Positions 17,124 to 24,057 of a stretch of 34,458 nucleotides of DNA are shown here, one piece after another. The stretch's first letter is position 1. Every line of letters begins with the position of its first letter. The position numbers and the translations under genes are program-made. Origin of the DNA: Alphaproteobacteria bacterium (GTDB lineage Bacteria; Pseudomonadota; Alphaproteobacteria; Ferrovibrionales; Ferrovibrionaceae); contig JAHCJR010000028.1 of NCBI GenBank assembly GCA_026126165.1, forward strand, positions 1 through 34,458, written 5' to 3'. The notes beneath the pieces were generated by a model, which saw only the letters and a program-made list of their open reading frames with translations, was not told the origin of the DNA and searched no databases.

Positions 17124-17255
17124 ACCGCGCGGCCTTCCGCAGGCCCCCCATACATGTGGAGGCCGCGCGTGGATGCGCCCGGCAACCCCTGCCAGCGCAT
17201 GCTCTGCGAAGAGCACCCGCCCCCGGCCGATCCCCCCTGGCCGGGGGCTTTTTTT
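17124..17255 (+). ncRNA. Candidate small structured RNA with own terminator
   Basis: About 130 nt. The start is estimated from a -10-like TATAAA at 17113-17118; a TTTAAC lies 18 nt further up (17089-17094). Hairpin 1: GCGCGGCC plus TCCGCA pairs with TGTGGA plus GGCCGCGC (17127-17168, one bulge), leaving a 13-nt loop with six consecutive C. Hairpin 2: ATGCGC/GCGCAT (17173-17200) with inner GGCA/TGCC. Hairpin 3: GCTCT-GCGA-AGAGC (17201-17214), a GNRA tetraloop. Then the terminator. It could be a free small RNA, with the C-rich loop able to pair with GGGG-type ribosome sites, or a cis leader of the operon at 17345. It matches no family I can name with confidence. Confidence 0.6.
17220..17255 (+). 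terminator. Intrinsic terminator
   Basis: CCCCCGGCC (17220-17228) pairs with GGCCGGGGG (17239-17247), a perfect 9-bp stem followed by C and seven T (17249-17255). It works only in the plus direction. No plus-strand protein gene ends just before it, so it must end the structured RNA or attenuate the downstream operon. Confidence 0.9.
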
Positions 17256-17262
17256 CGCGAAG

Positions 17263-17283
17263 ATTGTTGGCCTGCCAAACAAT
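17263..17283. promoter_or_regulatory. MarR-type operator candidate
   Basis: ATTGTT-N9-AACAAT with further matching inner bases, in front of the -35 of the 17345 operon. Size and A/T-rich arms fit MarR binding sites, and a marR gene is divergent. TTGTTGGC recurs at 17311-17318, over the likely -10, and may be a second half-site. Confidence 0.55.
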
Positions 17284-17312
17284 TTGACCGGCCCCTCCGG
17301 CAATTCTAACTT
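17284..17312 (+). promoter_or_regulatory. Promoter candidate of the aromatic operon
   Basis: TTGACC at 17284-17289 and a weak TAACTT at 17307-17312, spacing 17, about 33 nt before the first start codon. The operator candidate touches its upstream edge. Confidence 0.45.
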
Positions 17313-17344
17313 GTTGGCTTTCCGGCGAAGGGAGAGGTGTGCCG

Positions 17345-18367
17345 ATGGCATTCAGCGTCCGGGTCCGGCAGATCGCCGCGCCGTTCGGCGCCGCGCCCGG
17401 CCAGACCATTCTCGATGCCGCCTTCGCCGCCGGGCATGACTATCCCTGTGGCTGCCAGTCGGGCAATTGCGGCGCCTGCAAGAGCCACCTGCTCGCCGGC
17501 GAGGTGGAGATGTCCCCCTATTCGGACTATGCCCTGACCGCCGAGGAACGGGCCGCCGGCCAGATCCTCGCCTGCCGCGCCGTGCCCTGGAGCGATGTGG
17601 AAGTGGCCTGGCTGGAAAGCGACGAGGTGGCATCCCATGCGCAGCGCCGGCTTGCCTGCCGGGTGCTTTCCATCGAGCCGCTGACGCACGATATCAGCCG
17701 CCTTCGGCTCGGCATCGAATCAGGCGGCCCCTTCACCTTCTCCGCCGGCCAGTATGCGAGCCTCGCCTTCGACGGCCTGCCGCCGAGGGACTATTCCATG
17801 GCCAGCCAGCCCGACGAGGACACGCTCGAGTTTCACATCCGCACGCTTCCCGGCGGCGCCGTCTCGGCGCATGTGCGCGAACGGCTGCGCCCGGGCGATA
17901 TGGTCCGGCTCGATGGTCCGCGCGGCATCTCCTTCCTGCGCGAGAAGCATACCGGGCCGATCCTTGCCTTTGCCGGCGGGTCGGGTCTCGCGCCCATCAA
18001 GAGCATCGTCGAGCGGGCGCTGACGCTTGGCGCGCGCCAGCCGATCCGTCTTTATTTCGGCGTGCGCGACGAGCGCGACCTGTATCTGGAGGGCCATTTC
18101 CGCGCGCTGGAAGGCCGCCACGGGAATTTCCGTTTCACGCCGGTCCTCTCCGAGCCCTCGGGCGACACCGCCCGGCGCACCGGCTTCCTCGCCGACATCA
18201 TCCGTTCGGATATCGGCGAGGTCGATGGCGCGCGCGCCTATCTCGCCGGCCCGCCGGTCATGGTCGAGACCTGCATGGCGGCGCTGGCCGAGCGTGGCCT
18301 CGGGCGCGAGCGATGCCATGCGGATGCCTTCTATACCGAGGCGGAAAGAGCAGGAGCCGGACGCTGA
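17345..18367 (+). CDS. Ferredoxin-NAD(P)H reductase component of a di-iron oxygenase (BoxA/PaaE/phenol hydroxylase P5-like)
   Basis: A 340-residue iron-sulfur flavoprotein that would pass electrons from NAD(P)H to the oxygenase encoded two genes downstream. The N-terminal plant-type [2Fe-2S] ferredoxin has Cys37-x4-Cys42-x2-Cys45 and Cys77 (GCQSGNCGAC and ILAC). The FAD-binding domain shows PRDYSMASQ, and the NAD domain shows LAFAGGSGLAPIKSI and the C-terminal AYLAGPPVMVE. GGGAGAGG at 17330-17337 supports the ATG at 17345; a GTG at 17339 is less likely. The order ferredoxin first, reductase second is that of single-protein reductases of aromatic monooxygenases. It overlaps the next gene by one base. 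Confidence 0.9.
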   Translation: MAFSVRVRQIAAPFGAAPGQTILDAAFAAGHDYPCGCQSGNCGACKSHLLAGEVEMSPYSDYALTAEERAAGQILACRAVPWSDVEVAWLESDEVASHAQRRLACRVLSIEPLTHDISRLRLGIESGGPFTFSAGQYASLAFDGLPPRDYSMASQPDEDTLEFHIRTLPGGAVSAHVRERLRPGDMVRLDGPRGISFLREKHTGPILAFAGGSGLAPIKSIVERALTLGARQPIRLYFGVRDERDLYLEGHFRALEGRHGNFRFTPVLSEPSGDTARRTGFLADIIRSDIGEVDGARAYLAGPPVMVETCMAALAERGLGRERCHADAFYTEAERAGAGR

Positions 18368-19308
18368 TGCAGGTCAAGGATCGTCTTCTGGAAGGCCGCG
18401 TCGCCATCGTCACCGGCGGGGCGCGCGGCATCGGCCGGGCCATCGCCGAGGATTTCGTGCGGCACGGCGCGCAGGTGGTGATCGTCGATCCGGGCAGCGC
18501 CATCGACGGATCGGGCCAGGACATGCAGGCGGTGCGCGAGGAGGCGGGCAAGCTCGGCGAGCGGGCGCTCGCCATCGCGGAAAGCGTGGCCAGCCCGGAA
18601 GCGGCGCGCATGGTGGTGGCGCGCACGCGCGAGCGCTTCGGCGCGGTCGATATCGTGGTCAACAATGCGGCGATCCTGCGCGATGCCTTCATCTTCAAGG
18701 GCGAGCCGGCGGACTGGGAGGCGGTGATCCGCACCAATCTCTCCGCCGCCTTCTACCTGCTGGCTGCGGCGACGCCCTTCATGCGCGAGCAGGCCAGGGC
18801 CGGGCGCGGCGACGGACGCTGGGGCCGCGTGCTCAACATGGTCTCGAGCGTCGGCCTCTACGGCAATCTCGGCCAGTCCGCCTATGCCGCCGCCAAGGCC
18901 GGCCTGTTCGGCCTGACCCGCACGGTCGCCATGGACATGGCGCGCAGTGGTGTTGCCTGCAACGGCCTCGTCCCCTTCGCGGCGACCCGCGTCACCCACT
19001 CAATCCGGCCGCAGAACCCGGCCCAGGAAAGCTACAAGGCGCGCGCGCTCAAGATCGCGCCCGGGCACGTGGCCCGCGTCGCAAGCTGGCTCTGTTCCGA
19101 TCATGGTGCCGGGATCACGGGCCAGCTTGTCGGCGTGCGCGGGCGGGAGATATTCCTCTTCTCCCAGCCGCGCCCCGCCGCACGCCTGGTCGCCCAGGCC
19201 GACTGGCAGGCCGCCGATTTCGCCGCCGCCGCAGCGCGGGACTTCGGACCGCACTACGCCACGCTCGCCACCGATCTCGAAACCTTCGATACCGAGCCGC
19301 TCGTCTGA
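18367..19308 (+). CDS. Short-chain dehydrogenase/reductase
   Basis: A 313-residue SDR, about 60 residues longer than the classical 250. Cofactor motif TGGARGIG (residues 16-23), structural NNAA (99-102), Asn124, catalytic Ser160/161, Tyr173 and Lys177 (SAYAAAKAG) are all present. The region DPGSAIDGSGQDMQ and the NNAAILRDAFIFKGEPADWE stretch resemble hydroxyacyl-CoA dehydrogenases of the MFE-2 type, suggesting a CoA-thioester or a dihydrodiol-like substrate. The C-terminal extension (from about residue 255) is rich in Ala and Asp and I do not recognise it. It sits between the reductase and the di-iron protein in one operon, so it probably acts on the oxygenase product. Substrate not known. 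Confidence 0.88.
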   Translation: MQVKDRLLEGRVAIVTGGARGIGRAIAEDFVRHGAQVVIVDPGSAIDGSGQDMQAVREEAGKLGERALAIAESVASPEAARMVVARTRERFGAVDIVVNNAAILRDAFIFKGEPADWEAVIRTNLSAAFYLLAAATPFMREQARAGRGDGRWGRVLNMVSSVGLYGNLGQSAYAAAKAGLFGLTRTVAMDMARSGVACNGLVPFAATRVTHSIRPQNPAQESYKARALKIAPGHVARVASWLCSDHGAGITGQLVGVRGREIFLFSQPRPAARLVAQADWQAADFAAAAARDFGPHYATLATDLETFDTEPLV

Positions 19309-19325
19309 CAGAGGGAGGACATGCC

Positions 19326-20033
19326 ATGTCGCAAGCCAATCAGGTCCGCACCTGCGCCGAACTCGCCCAGCAGCCCGAAGAGTTCCGCATCGCCATCGAG
19401 AAGATCGTGATCAGCCACGCGGTCAACGAACTCTATGGCGCCCAGGTCTTCGACGAGCCGGCGATCCGCCTCGCGCCCAATCCCTATGCCAAGTGGCTGA
19501 CCTGCCGGGTCGCGATGGAGGAATATGGCCATCACGTGCGCTTCCGCGAACTGGGCGAGGAGATGGGCATTCCGGCCGAGCGCATGACGCCGGCGGAGAA
19601 GCAGCCGCTGTCCATCTTCCAGTTTCCGCTCAACACCTGGGCGGAATTCTGCGTCATCAAGCTGCTTGCCGATCTCGCGGAAATCCTCCAGGTCGAGGAT
19701 CTGGCGCAGTGCAGCTTCCTGCCGCTGCGCAACCTGGCGCGCATGACCATGCCGGAGGAGCGATTCCACGCCCAGTTCGGCCGCGATTTCTGCACCGAAC
19801 TCTGCCAGAGCGAGGCGGGACGGCGGGAAGTCCAGGACGCCATCGACCGGTATTTCCCGTTTCTGCCGGCCTTCTTCGGCCGGCCGCAGTCGCGCAACAA
19901 CGAGATCTACCGCAAGTGGGGCATCAAGCAGCGCAGCAACGAGGACATGCTGGCCGACTTCATGGAGCGGGCGCGCGAGGTGGTCGGCGCGCTCGGCCTC
20001 ACCCTTCCGCCCGCCGCCCCGGCGGCGGCATAA
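19326..20033 (+). CDS. PaaA/PaaC-like (BoxB-related) di-iron oxygenase subunit
   Basis: A 235-residue ferritin-like helical protein of the phenylacetic acid catabolic protein family. Metal ligands can be placed: Glu35 (AVNELYGAQVF), Glu66-x2-His69 (MEEYGHHVRF), a Glu in WAEFCV (107) and Glu145-x2-His148 (PEERFHAQFG), i.e. two ExxH motifs as expected for a carboxylate-bridged di-iron centre. Relatives epoxidise CoA-bound aromatics: PaaA with PaaC on phenylacetyl-CoA, BoxB alone on benzoyl-CoA. No second PaaC-like subunit is encoded nearby, so this may be a two-component system with the reductase at 17345. GGGAGGA at 19313-19319 fixes the start at 19326. It is shorter than PaaA and much shorter than BoxB. 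Confidence 0.85.
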   Translation: MSQANQVRTCAELAQQPEEFRIAIEKIVISHAVNELYGAQVFDEPAIRLAPNPYAKWLTCRVAMEEYGHHVRFRELGEEMGIPAERMTPAEKQPLSIFQFPLNTWAEFCVIKLLADLAEILQVEDLAQCSFLPLRNLARMTMPEERFHAQFGRDFCTELCQSEAGRREVQDAIDRYFPFLPAFFGRPQSRNNEIYRKWGIKQRSNEDMLADFMERAREVVGALGLTLPPAAPAAA

Positions 20034-20069
20034 TGACCTCCTGGGCGGTGCCCGGGCGGGGAGGAGACC

Positions 20070-21122
20070 ATGCAGACGGATACAGCGACGAAGACCACGG
20101 CCGAACAGCGACGCGCCTTCTACGAGCGGATGGCGCCACACCATCTGGCGCCCCTCTGGGAGGTGCTGCGCGGCCTGATTACGCCCGAACCAAGAAGCGA
20201 TTGCCGCGCCGCGCTCTGGCGCTATGACGAGGTCCGGCCCTTCCTTCTGGAATCGGCGGAGATCATCAGCGCGCGCGAGGCGGAGCGGCGCGTGCTGGTG
20301 CTGGAGAATCCCGGCCTGCCCGGTCAGTCGCGCATCACCACCTCGCTCTATGCCGGACTGCAGCTCATCATGCCGGGCGAGGTGGCGCCGGCGCATCGCC
20401 ACGCGCAGAGCGCGCTGCGCTTCATCGTCGAAGGGTCGGGCGGCTTCACCGCGGTCGACGGCGAAAAGACCTACATGTCGCCCGGCGATTTCGTCATCAC
20501 GCCATCCTGGACCTGGCACGATCATGGCCATGAGGGCGAGGGGCCGATGATCTGGCTGGATGGGCTCGACATCCCGCTGGTGCGCGCGCTCGATTGCAGC
20601 TTCGCCGAGGGCTATGGCGAGGCGGCGCATCCGCTGACCCGACCGGCCGGCGATTCGCTGGCGCGCTTCGGCAGCGGCCTGCTGCCGGTCGACTACGAGC
20701 CGGTCTCGCGCACCTCGCCGGTCTTCAACTATCCCTATTCGCGCACGCGCGAGGCGCTCGAGGTCATGCGGCGAAGCAAGGAATGGGACCCCTGCCATGG
20801 CCTCAAGGTGCAGTACGTCAATCCGGCGAGCGGCGATTATGCCATGCCGACCATCGGCGCCTTCATGCAGCTCCTGCCCAGGGGCTTCGGCAGCGAGCCC
20901 TATCGCAGCACCGATGCCACCGTCTATTCCGTGGTCGAGGGCAGCGGGCGCACCATGATCGGCGAGGAGATCCTCGCCTGGGGTCCGCGCGATATCCTGG
21001 TGGTGCCGTCATGGACGCGACACTGGCACCAGGCCGACACCGATGCGGTACTGTTCAGCTTCTCCGACCGGCCGGTGCAGAAGAAGCTCGGCCTCTGGCG
21101 CGAGGATCGCGGCAACCATTGA
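20070..21122 (+). CDS. Bicupin ring-cleavage dioxygenase, gentisate 1,2-dioxygenase-like
   Basis: A 350-residue two-cupin protein of the length and pattern of gentisate 1,2-dioxygenases. The N-terminal cupin has PAHRHAQSALRFIVEG (His109, His111) and, after SPGDFVITPSWTWHDHGH, the third iron ligand around His150-152. The second cupin (RSTDATVYSVVEGSGRTMIG, then VPSWTRHWHQ) looks structural. It would open the ring of gentisate or a similar hydroxylated aromatic acid; salicylate and 1-hydroxy-2-naphthoate dioxygenases share this fold. A strong ribosome site (GGGGAGGAG) precedes the ATG. No maleylpyruvate isomerase or fumarylpyruvate hydrolase lies in the window, so the pathway is incomplete here. 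Confidence 0.88.
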   Translation: MQTDTATKTTAEQRRAFYERMAPHHLAPLWEVLRGLITPEPRSDCRAALWRYDEVRPFLLESAEIISAREAERRVLVLENPGLPGQSRITTSLYAGLQLIMPGEVAPAHRHAQSALRFIVEGSGGFTAVDGEKTYMSPGDFVITPSWTWHDHGHEGEGPMIWLDGLDIPLVRALDCSFAEGYGEAAHPLTRPAGDSLARFGSGLLPVDYEPVSRTSPVFNYPYSRTREALEVMRRSKEWDPCHGLKVQYVNPASGDYAMPTIGAFMQLLPRGFGSEPYRSTDATVYSVVEGSGRTMIGEEILAWGPRDILVVPSWTRHWHQADTDAVLFSFSDRPVQKKLGLWREDRGNH

Positions 21123-21149
21123 GGCGGCCGCCAGCGAGGATCGAGCAGC

Positions 21150-21722
21150 ATGGGCGCAAATCCCGATTTCGGCGACGACCCGGCCGGCGCGGCCATGGCG
21201 CGCTTCGCCCGGCTGGTGCGCCAGGTGGCCTGGTTCTCCGCGCTTGGCGAGCGGCTGGGTGCGGCCGAACTCGACGAGGCGCGCGCCTACATCTCCGCGC
21301 TCGGCTTTCCCGAGGCGGAGGTGGCGCTGGTCAACGACTGGGACGAGGCGGAATCCTGCGTGCGCAACCCGGACTGGAACACCGCCTGGTGGGAAGCGGA
21401 GGAGCAGCTTCGCGCCGGCCTGCTCGAGACGGCGCGCGCCGCCCTGCCGGAAGAGCGCCTGTTGCAGGCCCTCACGCGCGCCACCCAGGCCGCCTCCGAC
21501 GTCGTGCATGGCGCGGCGGCGGTTTCCGCGGCGCGCTTCGGCTGCGCCGACCAGGCCCTGATCCGCGCCGCGGCCGGCGCGGCGACCCAGGCCTGTTACC
21601 AGGCGGCGCTGGTGCTTCTGGCCGGCGATGAGGTAGACCATCCCTTCGCCAGCAAGTTCCGCCTGTTCGAGGCGGGGCGCTGGCCGCTCGGCATCGTCGG
21701 GCGCAGCTTCAACCTGTTCTGA
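21150..21722 (+). CDS. Conserved-looking protein of unknown function
   Basis: A 190-residue, mostly helical, acidic protein with no signal peptide or membrane segment. I do not recognise a family. Striking features are many tryptophans in the first half (VNDWDEAESCVRNPDWNTAW) and an Ala-rich helical second half. The frame has clear coding character (GC-rich third positions). It lies 27 nt after the cupin stop and 24 nt before xthA, so it could belong to either transcript. AGGATCGAGCAG before the ATG is a weak ribosome site. Confidence 0.7.
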   Translation: MGANPDFGDDPAGAAMARFARLVRQVAWFSALGERLGAAELDEARAYISALGFPEAEVALVNDWDEAESCVRNPDWNTAWWEAEEQLRAGLLETARAALPEERLLQALTRATQAASDVVHGAAAVSAARFGCADQALIRAAAGAATQACYQAALVLLAGDEVDHPFASKFRLFEAGRWPLGIVGRSFNLF

Positions 21723-21746
21723 AACGAGAAAGAAGAGCCGGAGACC

Positions 21747-22604
21747 ATGACAACGGCCAAGGGCACGGGAAAGGGCGGATCGCGCCGGTCCGCCGCCTCC
21801 GGGCGGCGCGTGCGCATCGCCACCTGGAACATCAACTCGGTGCGCATCCGGCTCGAGCCGCTCGGCCGCTTCGTGCGCGAATGGAAACCCGACATCCTCT
21901 GCCTGCAGGAAACGAAGGTGGTGGACCCGGACTTCCCCCTCGATGCGGTGCGGAGCCTGGGCTTTGCCCATCACGCCGTCCGCGGCCAGAAGAGTTACAA
22001 CGGCGTCGCCATCTTCTCCCGCCTGCCGCTCGCCAGTCCGGCTTTCGAGGACTGGTGCGACAAGGGCGATTGCCGGCATCTCTCGGTGGAGCTGCCGGGC
22101 GGCGTCGAGCTGCACAACTTCTATGTTCCGGCCGGCGGCGACATTCCCGACCCGGACGCCAATCCGAAGTTCGATCACAAGCTGCGCTTCGTGGACCAGA
22201 TGCGCGACTGGTTCGCCAGGCGCCGCGATTCGCGTCCGCGGATTCTGCTGGGCGACCTCAACATCGCGCCGCTCGAGACCGATGTCTGGTCGCACAAGCA
22301 ACTCCTCAAGGTGGTGAGCCACACGCCGGTCGAGGTCGAGAAGCTTGGCCGCATGATGGAAGCCCATGACTGGGTGGATGCGGTGCGCGAGGTGATCCCG
22401 CCCGAGGAGAAGCTCTATAGCTGGTGGAGCTACCGCTCGCCGGACTGGGACATGGCGGACAAGGGCCGCCGGCTCGACCATATCTGGGTCACGCCGGGCC
22501 TGAAGGGCGCCATCCGCGGCGCGGAGGTGGCGCGCGCCGTGCGCGGCTTCGAGATGGCGTCCGATCACGCCCCGGTGCTGGTGGATCTGGAGCTGCCCGC
22601 GTGA
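21747..22604 (+). CDS. xthA: Exodeoxyribonuclease III / AP endonuclease
   Basis: A 285-residue endonuclease/exonuclease/phosphatase-fold enzyme for base-excision repair. Motifs in order: IATWNINSVRIR (Asn28, Asn30), CLQETK with the metal-binding Glu55, the YNGVAIFSR stretch, GDLNIAP (catalytic Asp and Asn), RRLDHIWVTP, and the C-terminal SDHAPV with the catalytic His. An N-terminal basic tail of about 20 residues (KGTGKGGSRRSAASGRR) precedes the fold. A GAGCCGGAGA ribosome site lies before the ATG. The stop overlaps the start of the next gene (GTGA). Confidence 0.96.
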   Translation: MTTAKGTGKGGSRRSAASGRRVRIATWNINSVRIRLEPLGRFVREWKPDILCLQETKVVDPDFPLDAVRSLGFAHHAVRGQKSYNGVAIFSRLPLASPAFEDWCDKGDCRHLSVELPGGVELHNFYVPAGGDIPDPDANPKFDHKLRFVDQMRDWFARRRDSRPRILLGDLNIAPLETDVWSHKQLLKVVSHTPVEVEKLGRMMEAHDWVDAVREVIPPEEKLYSWWSYRSPDWDMADKGRRLDHIWVTPGLKGAIRGAEVARAVRGFEMASDHAPVLVDLELPA

Positions 22605-24055
22605 GCGCGCCGCCCGATCTCAGGCCCTTTTTCGCGCCGGCCTCCGTCGCCGTGGTCGGCGCCGGGGAGCGTGCCACGTCCTCGGGCGGAGCGGTGCTGC
22701 AGAACCTGCGGATCGGCGGCTTCCGGGGGCCGATCCATCCCGTCAATCCACGCGGTGGCAGCGCCTTTGGCCTCGAAGTCCGAACCTCGCTCGCCGCGCT
22801 GCCGGAGCCGGCCGAGCTCTGCATCATCGTCATCCGCCCGGACCTGATCCCCGACGCCCTGCGCGAGGCGGCGGCCAGCGGCCATCGCCATGTGCTGGTG
22901 CTGCCGGGCGGCTTCATCGAGGCGGGCGAGGACGGACGACGGCGCGAGCGCGAAGTGCGCGAGATCGCCGCGCAGGCCGGCATGACGATCGCCGGGCCGA
23001 ACTGCGCAGGCATCATCCATATGGGGCCGGGCGGGCTTGCGGCCGGCGGGCATCTGGGCGCCACCTTCCTGCGCGACTTCCCGCCCGGTGGCGGCATCGC
23101 GCTGATCTCCCAGTCCGGCGCCCTCGCCGAGGAGGCGATCGCCGCCGCCAACGCCGCCGCGATCCCGCTCGGCACCGTGGTCTCGGTCGGCAACGCCATG
23201 CATCTGGGCATCGACGATTACCTGGCCTATCTCGGCAGCCGGCCGGACTGCCGCGCGGTGCTGCTCTATGTCGAGGGCATCGACGATCCGGCGCGCTTCC
23301 GCCGCATCGCCCGTGCCGTCGCGGCCGAGAAGCCGGTCATCCTGCTGATGGGCGGACGCTCCGGCGCCGGGGCGGAGGCCGCGCGCGCCCATACCGGGGC
23401 CGTCGCCAACGACGATGCGGCGATCGAGGCCTTCGCCGCCGAATGCGGACTGATCCGCGTGCGCTCGCTGCGCCGCCTCATGCTGGCGGCGAAAGGTTTC
23501 GGCTTTCTGCCGGGAGGCATCGGGCGGCGCGTGCTCGTCCTCTCCAACTCGGGCGGCCCGGGCGTGCGGGGGGGGGGGGGGGGGGGGGGGGAGGGCCTGG
23601 AAATGCCGCCCCTGCCTCGCGCCATGGCCGCGCACCTGCGCGCGCAGGTGCCGGCGGAAGCCTCCATCGCCAATCCGGTCGACCTGCTGGCGGATGCGCG
23701 CGAGGAGCGGTTCGCGCTGGCGCTCGATTCAGTGCGGGACATGGCTGCCGGCACCTATGATGCGGTTCTCGGCATTCATGTGGTGCCGTTCATGGTCGAT
23801 GCGGGACCGGTGGTGGCGCGGATCGCAGCACTCGCCCCCGCCATCGGCATCCCGGTGCTGCATGCCATGATGGGCACCCTGCCCGGCAAGGCGGACTGGT
23901 TCGCGCGACTGGAGGCGGCCGGCGTGCCTGCCTTCAACGATGCCGAGGCGATGGCGGAATGCGCCGGCATCCTCGCCCGCTATCAGGACCTGCGACGGGC
24001 GGCCGCCGGCCCGGAGCCGAACGCGCCGCCCGCGCTGAAAGGCCGCGAAGGGTAG
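22601..24055 (+). CDS. NDP-forming acyl-CoA synthetase, alpha-type half (CoA-binding and ligase domains), with poly-G tract
   Basis: A 484-residue protein, GTG start overlapping the xthA stop. The N-terminal CoA-binding Rossmann domain shows VAVVGAGERATSSGGAVL; the ligase domain shows ALISQSGALAEEA and the phospho-accepting histidine His264 in ARAHTGAVAND. These are the alpha-subunit domains of acetate-CoA ligase (ADP-forming) and relatives, which make acyl-CoA or harvest it for ATP. The ATP-grasp beta domain usually fused at the C-terminus (total about 700 residues) is absent; the frame stops at TAG 2 nt before the convergent protease gene. Residues 323-331 read R-G7-E, replacing a normally variable helix after SNSGGPGV: this comes from a run of 24 G and is probably not the true sequence. 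Confidence 0.85.
   Translation: MSAPPDLRPFFAPASVAVVGAGERATSSGGAVLQNLRIGGFRGPIHPVNPRGGSAFGLEVRTSLAALPEPAELCIIVIRPDLIPDALREAAASGHRHVLVLPGGFIEAGEDGRRREREVREIAAQAGMTIAGPNCAGIIHMGPGGLAAGGHLGATFLRDFPPGGGIALISQSGALAEEAIAAANAAAIPLGTVVSVGNAMHLGIDDYLAYLGSRPDCRAVLLYVEGIDDPARFRRIARAVAAEKPVILLMGGRSGAGAEAARAHTGAVANDDAAIEAFAAECGLIRVRSLRRLMLAAKGFGFLPGGIGRRVLVLSNSGGPGVRGGGGGGGEGLEMPPLPRAMAAHLRAQVPAEASIANPVDLLADAREERFALALDSVRDMAAGTYDAVLGIHVVPFMVDAGPVVARIAALAPAIGIPVLHAMMGTLPGKADWFARLEAAGVPAFNDAEAMAECAGILARYQDLRRAAAGPEPNAPPALKGREG
23568..23591. repeat. Poly-G homopolymer, 24 nt
   Basis: Uninterrupted run of 24 G inside the acyl-CoA synthetase gene. It keeps the reading frame and, judged by family memory, the normal number of residues between GGPGV and GLE. 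It is the only homopolymer of this size in the window. Dark-cycle poly-G errors of two-colour sequencing are the leading explanation; a slippage tract is the alternative. Confidence 0.95.
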
Positions 24056-24057
24056 GA

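Larger units (their letters stand above)
16992..17344. other. Intergenic region between marR and the aromatic operon
   Basis: 353 nt with no credible protein gene. The first 100 nt should hold the marR promoter, but I could not place it. From about 17113 the plus strand holds a -10-like TATAAA, a structured RNA with three hairpins, an intrinsic terminator, a MarR-type palindrome and a promoter in front of 17345. These are listed separately. Confidence 0.8.

Noticed and set aside
17173-17193. SAM-I-like fragment (CCGGCAACC) as a SAM riboswitch
   Set aside because: The other conserved SAM-I elements (kink-turn, GGUGCYAAUUCC region) are absent, and the downstream genes are not methionine genes.
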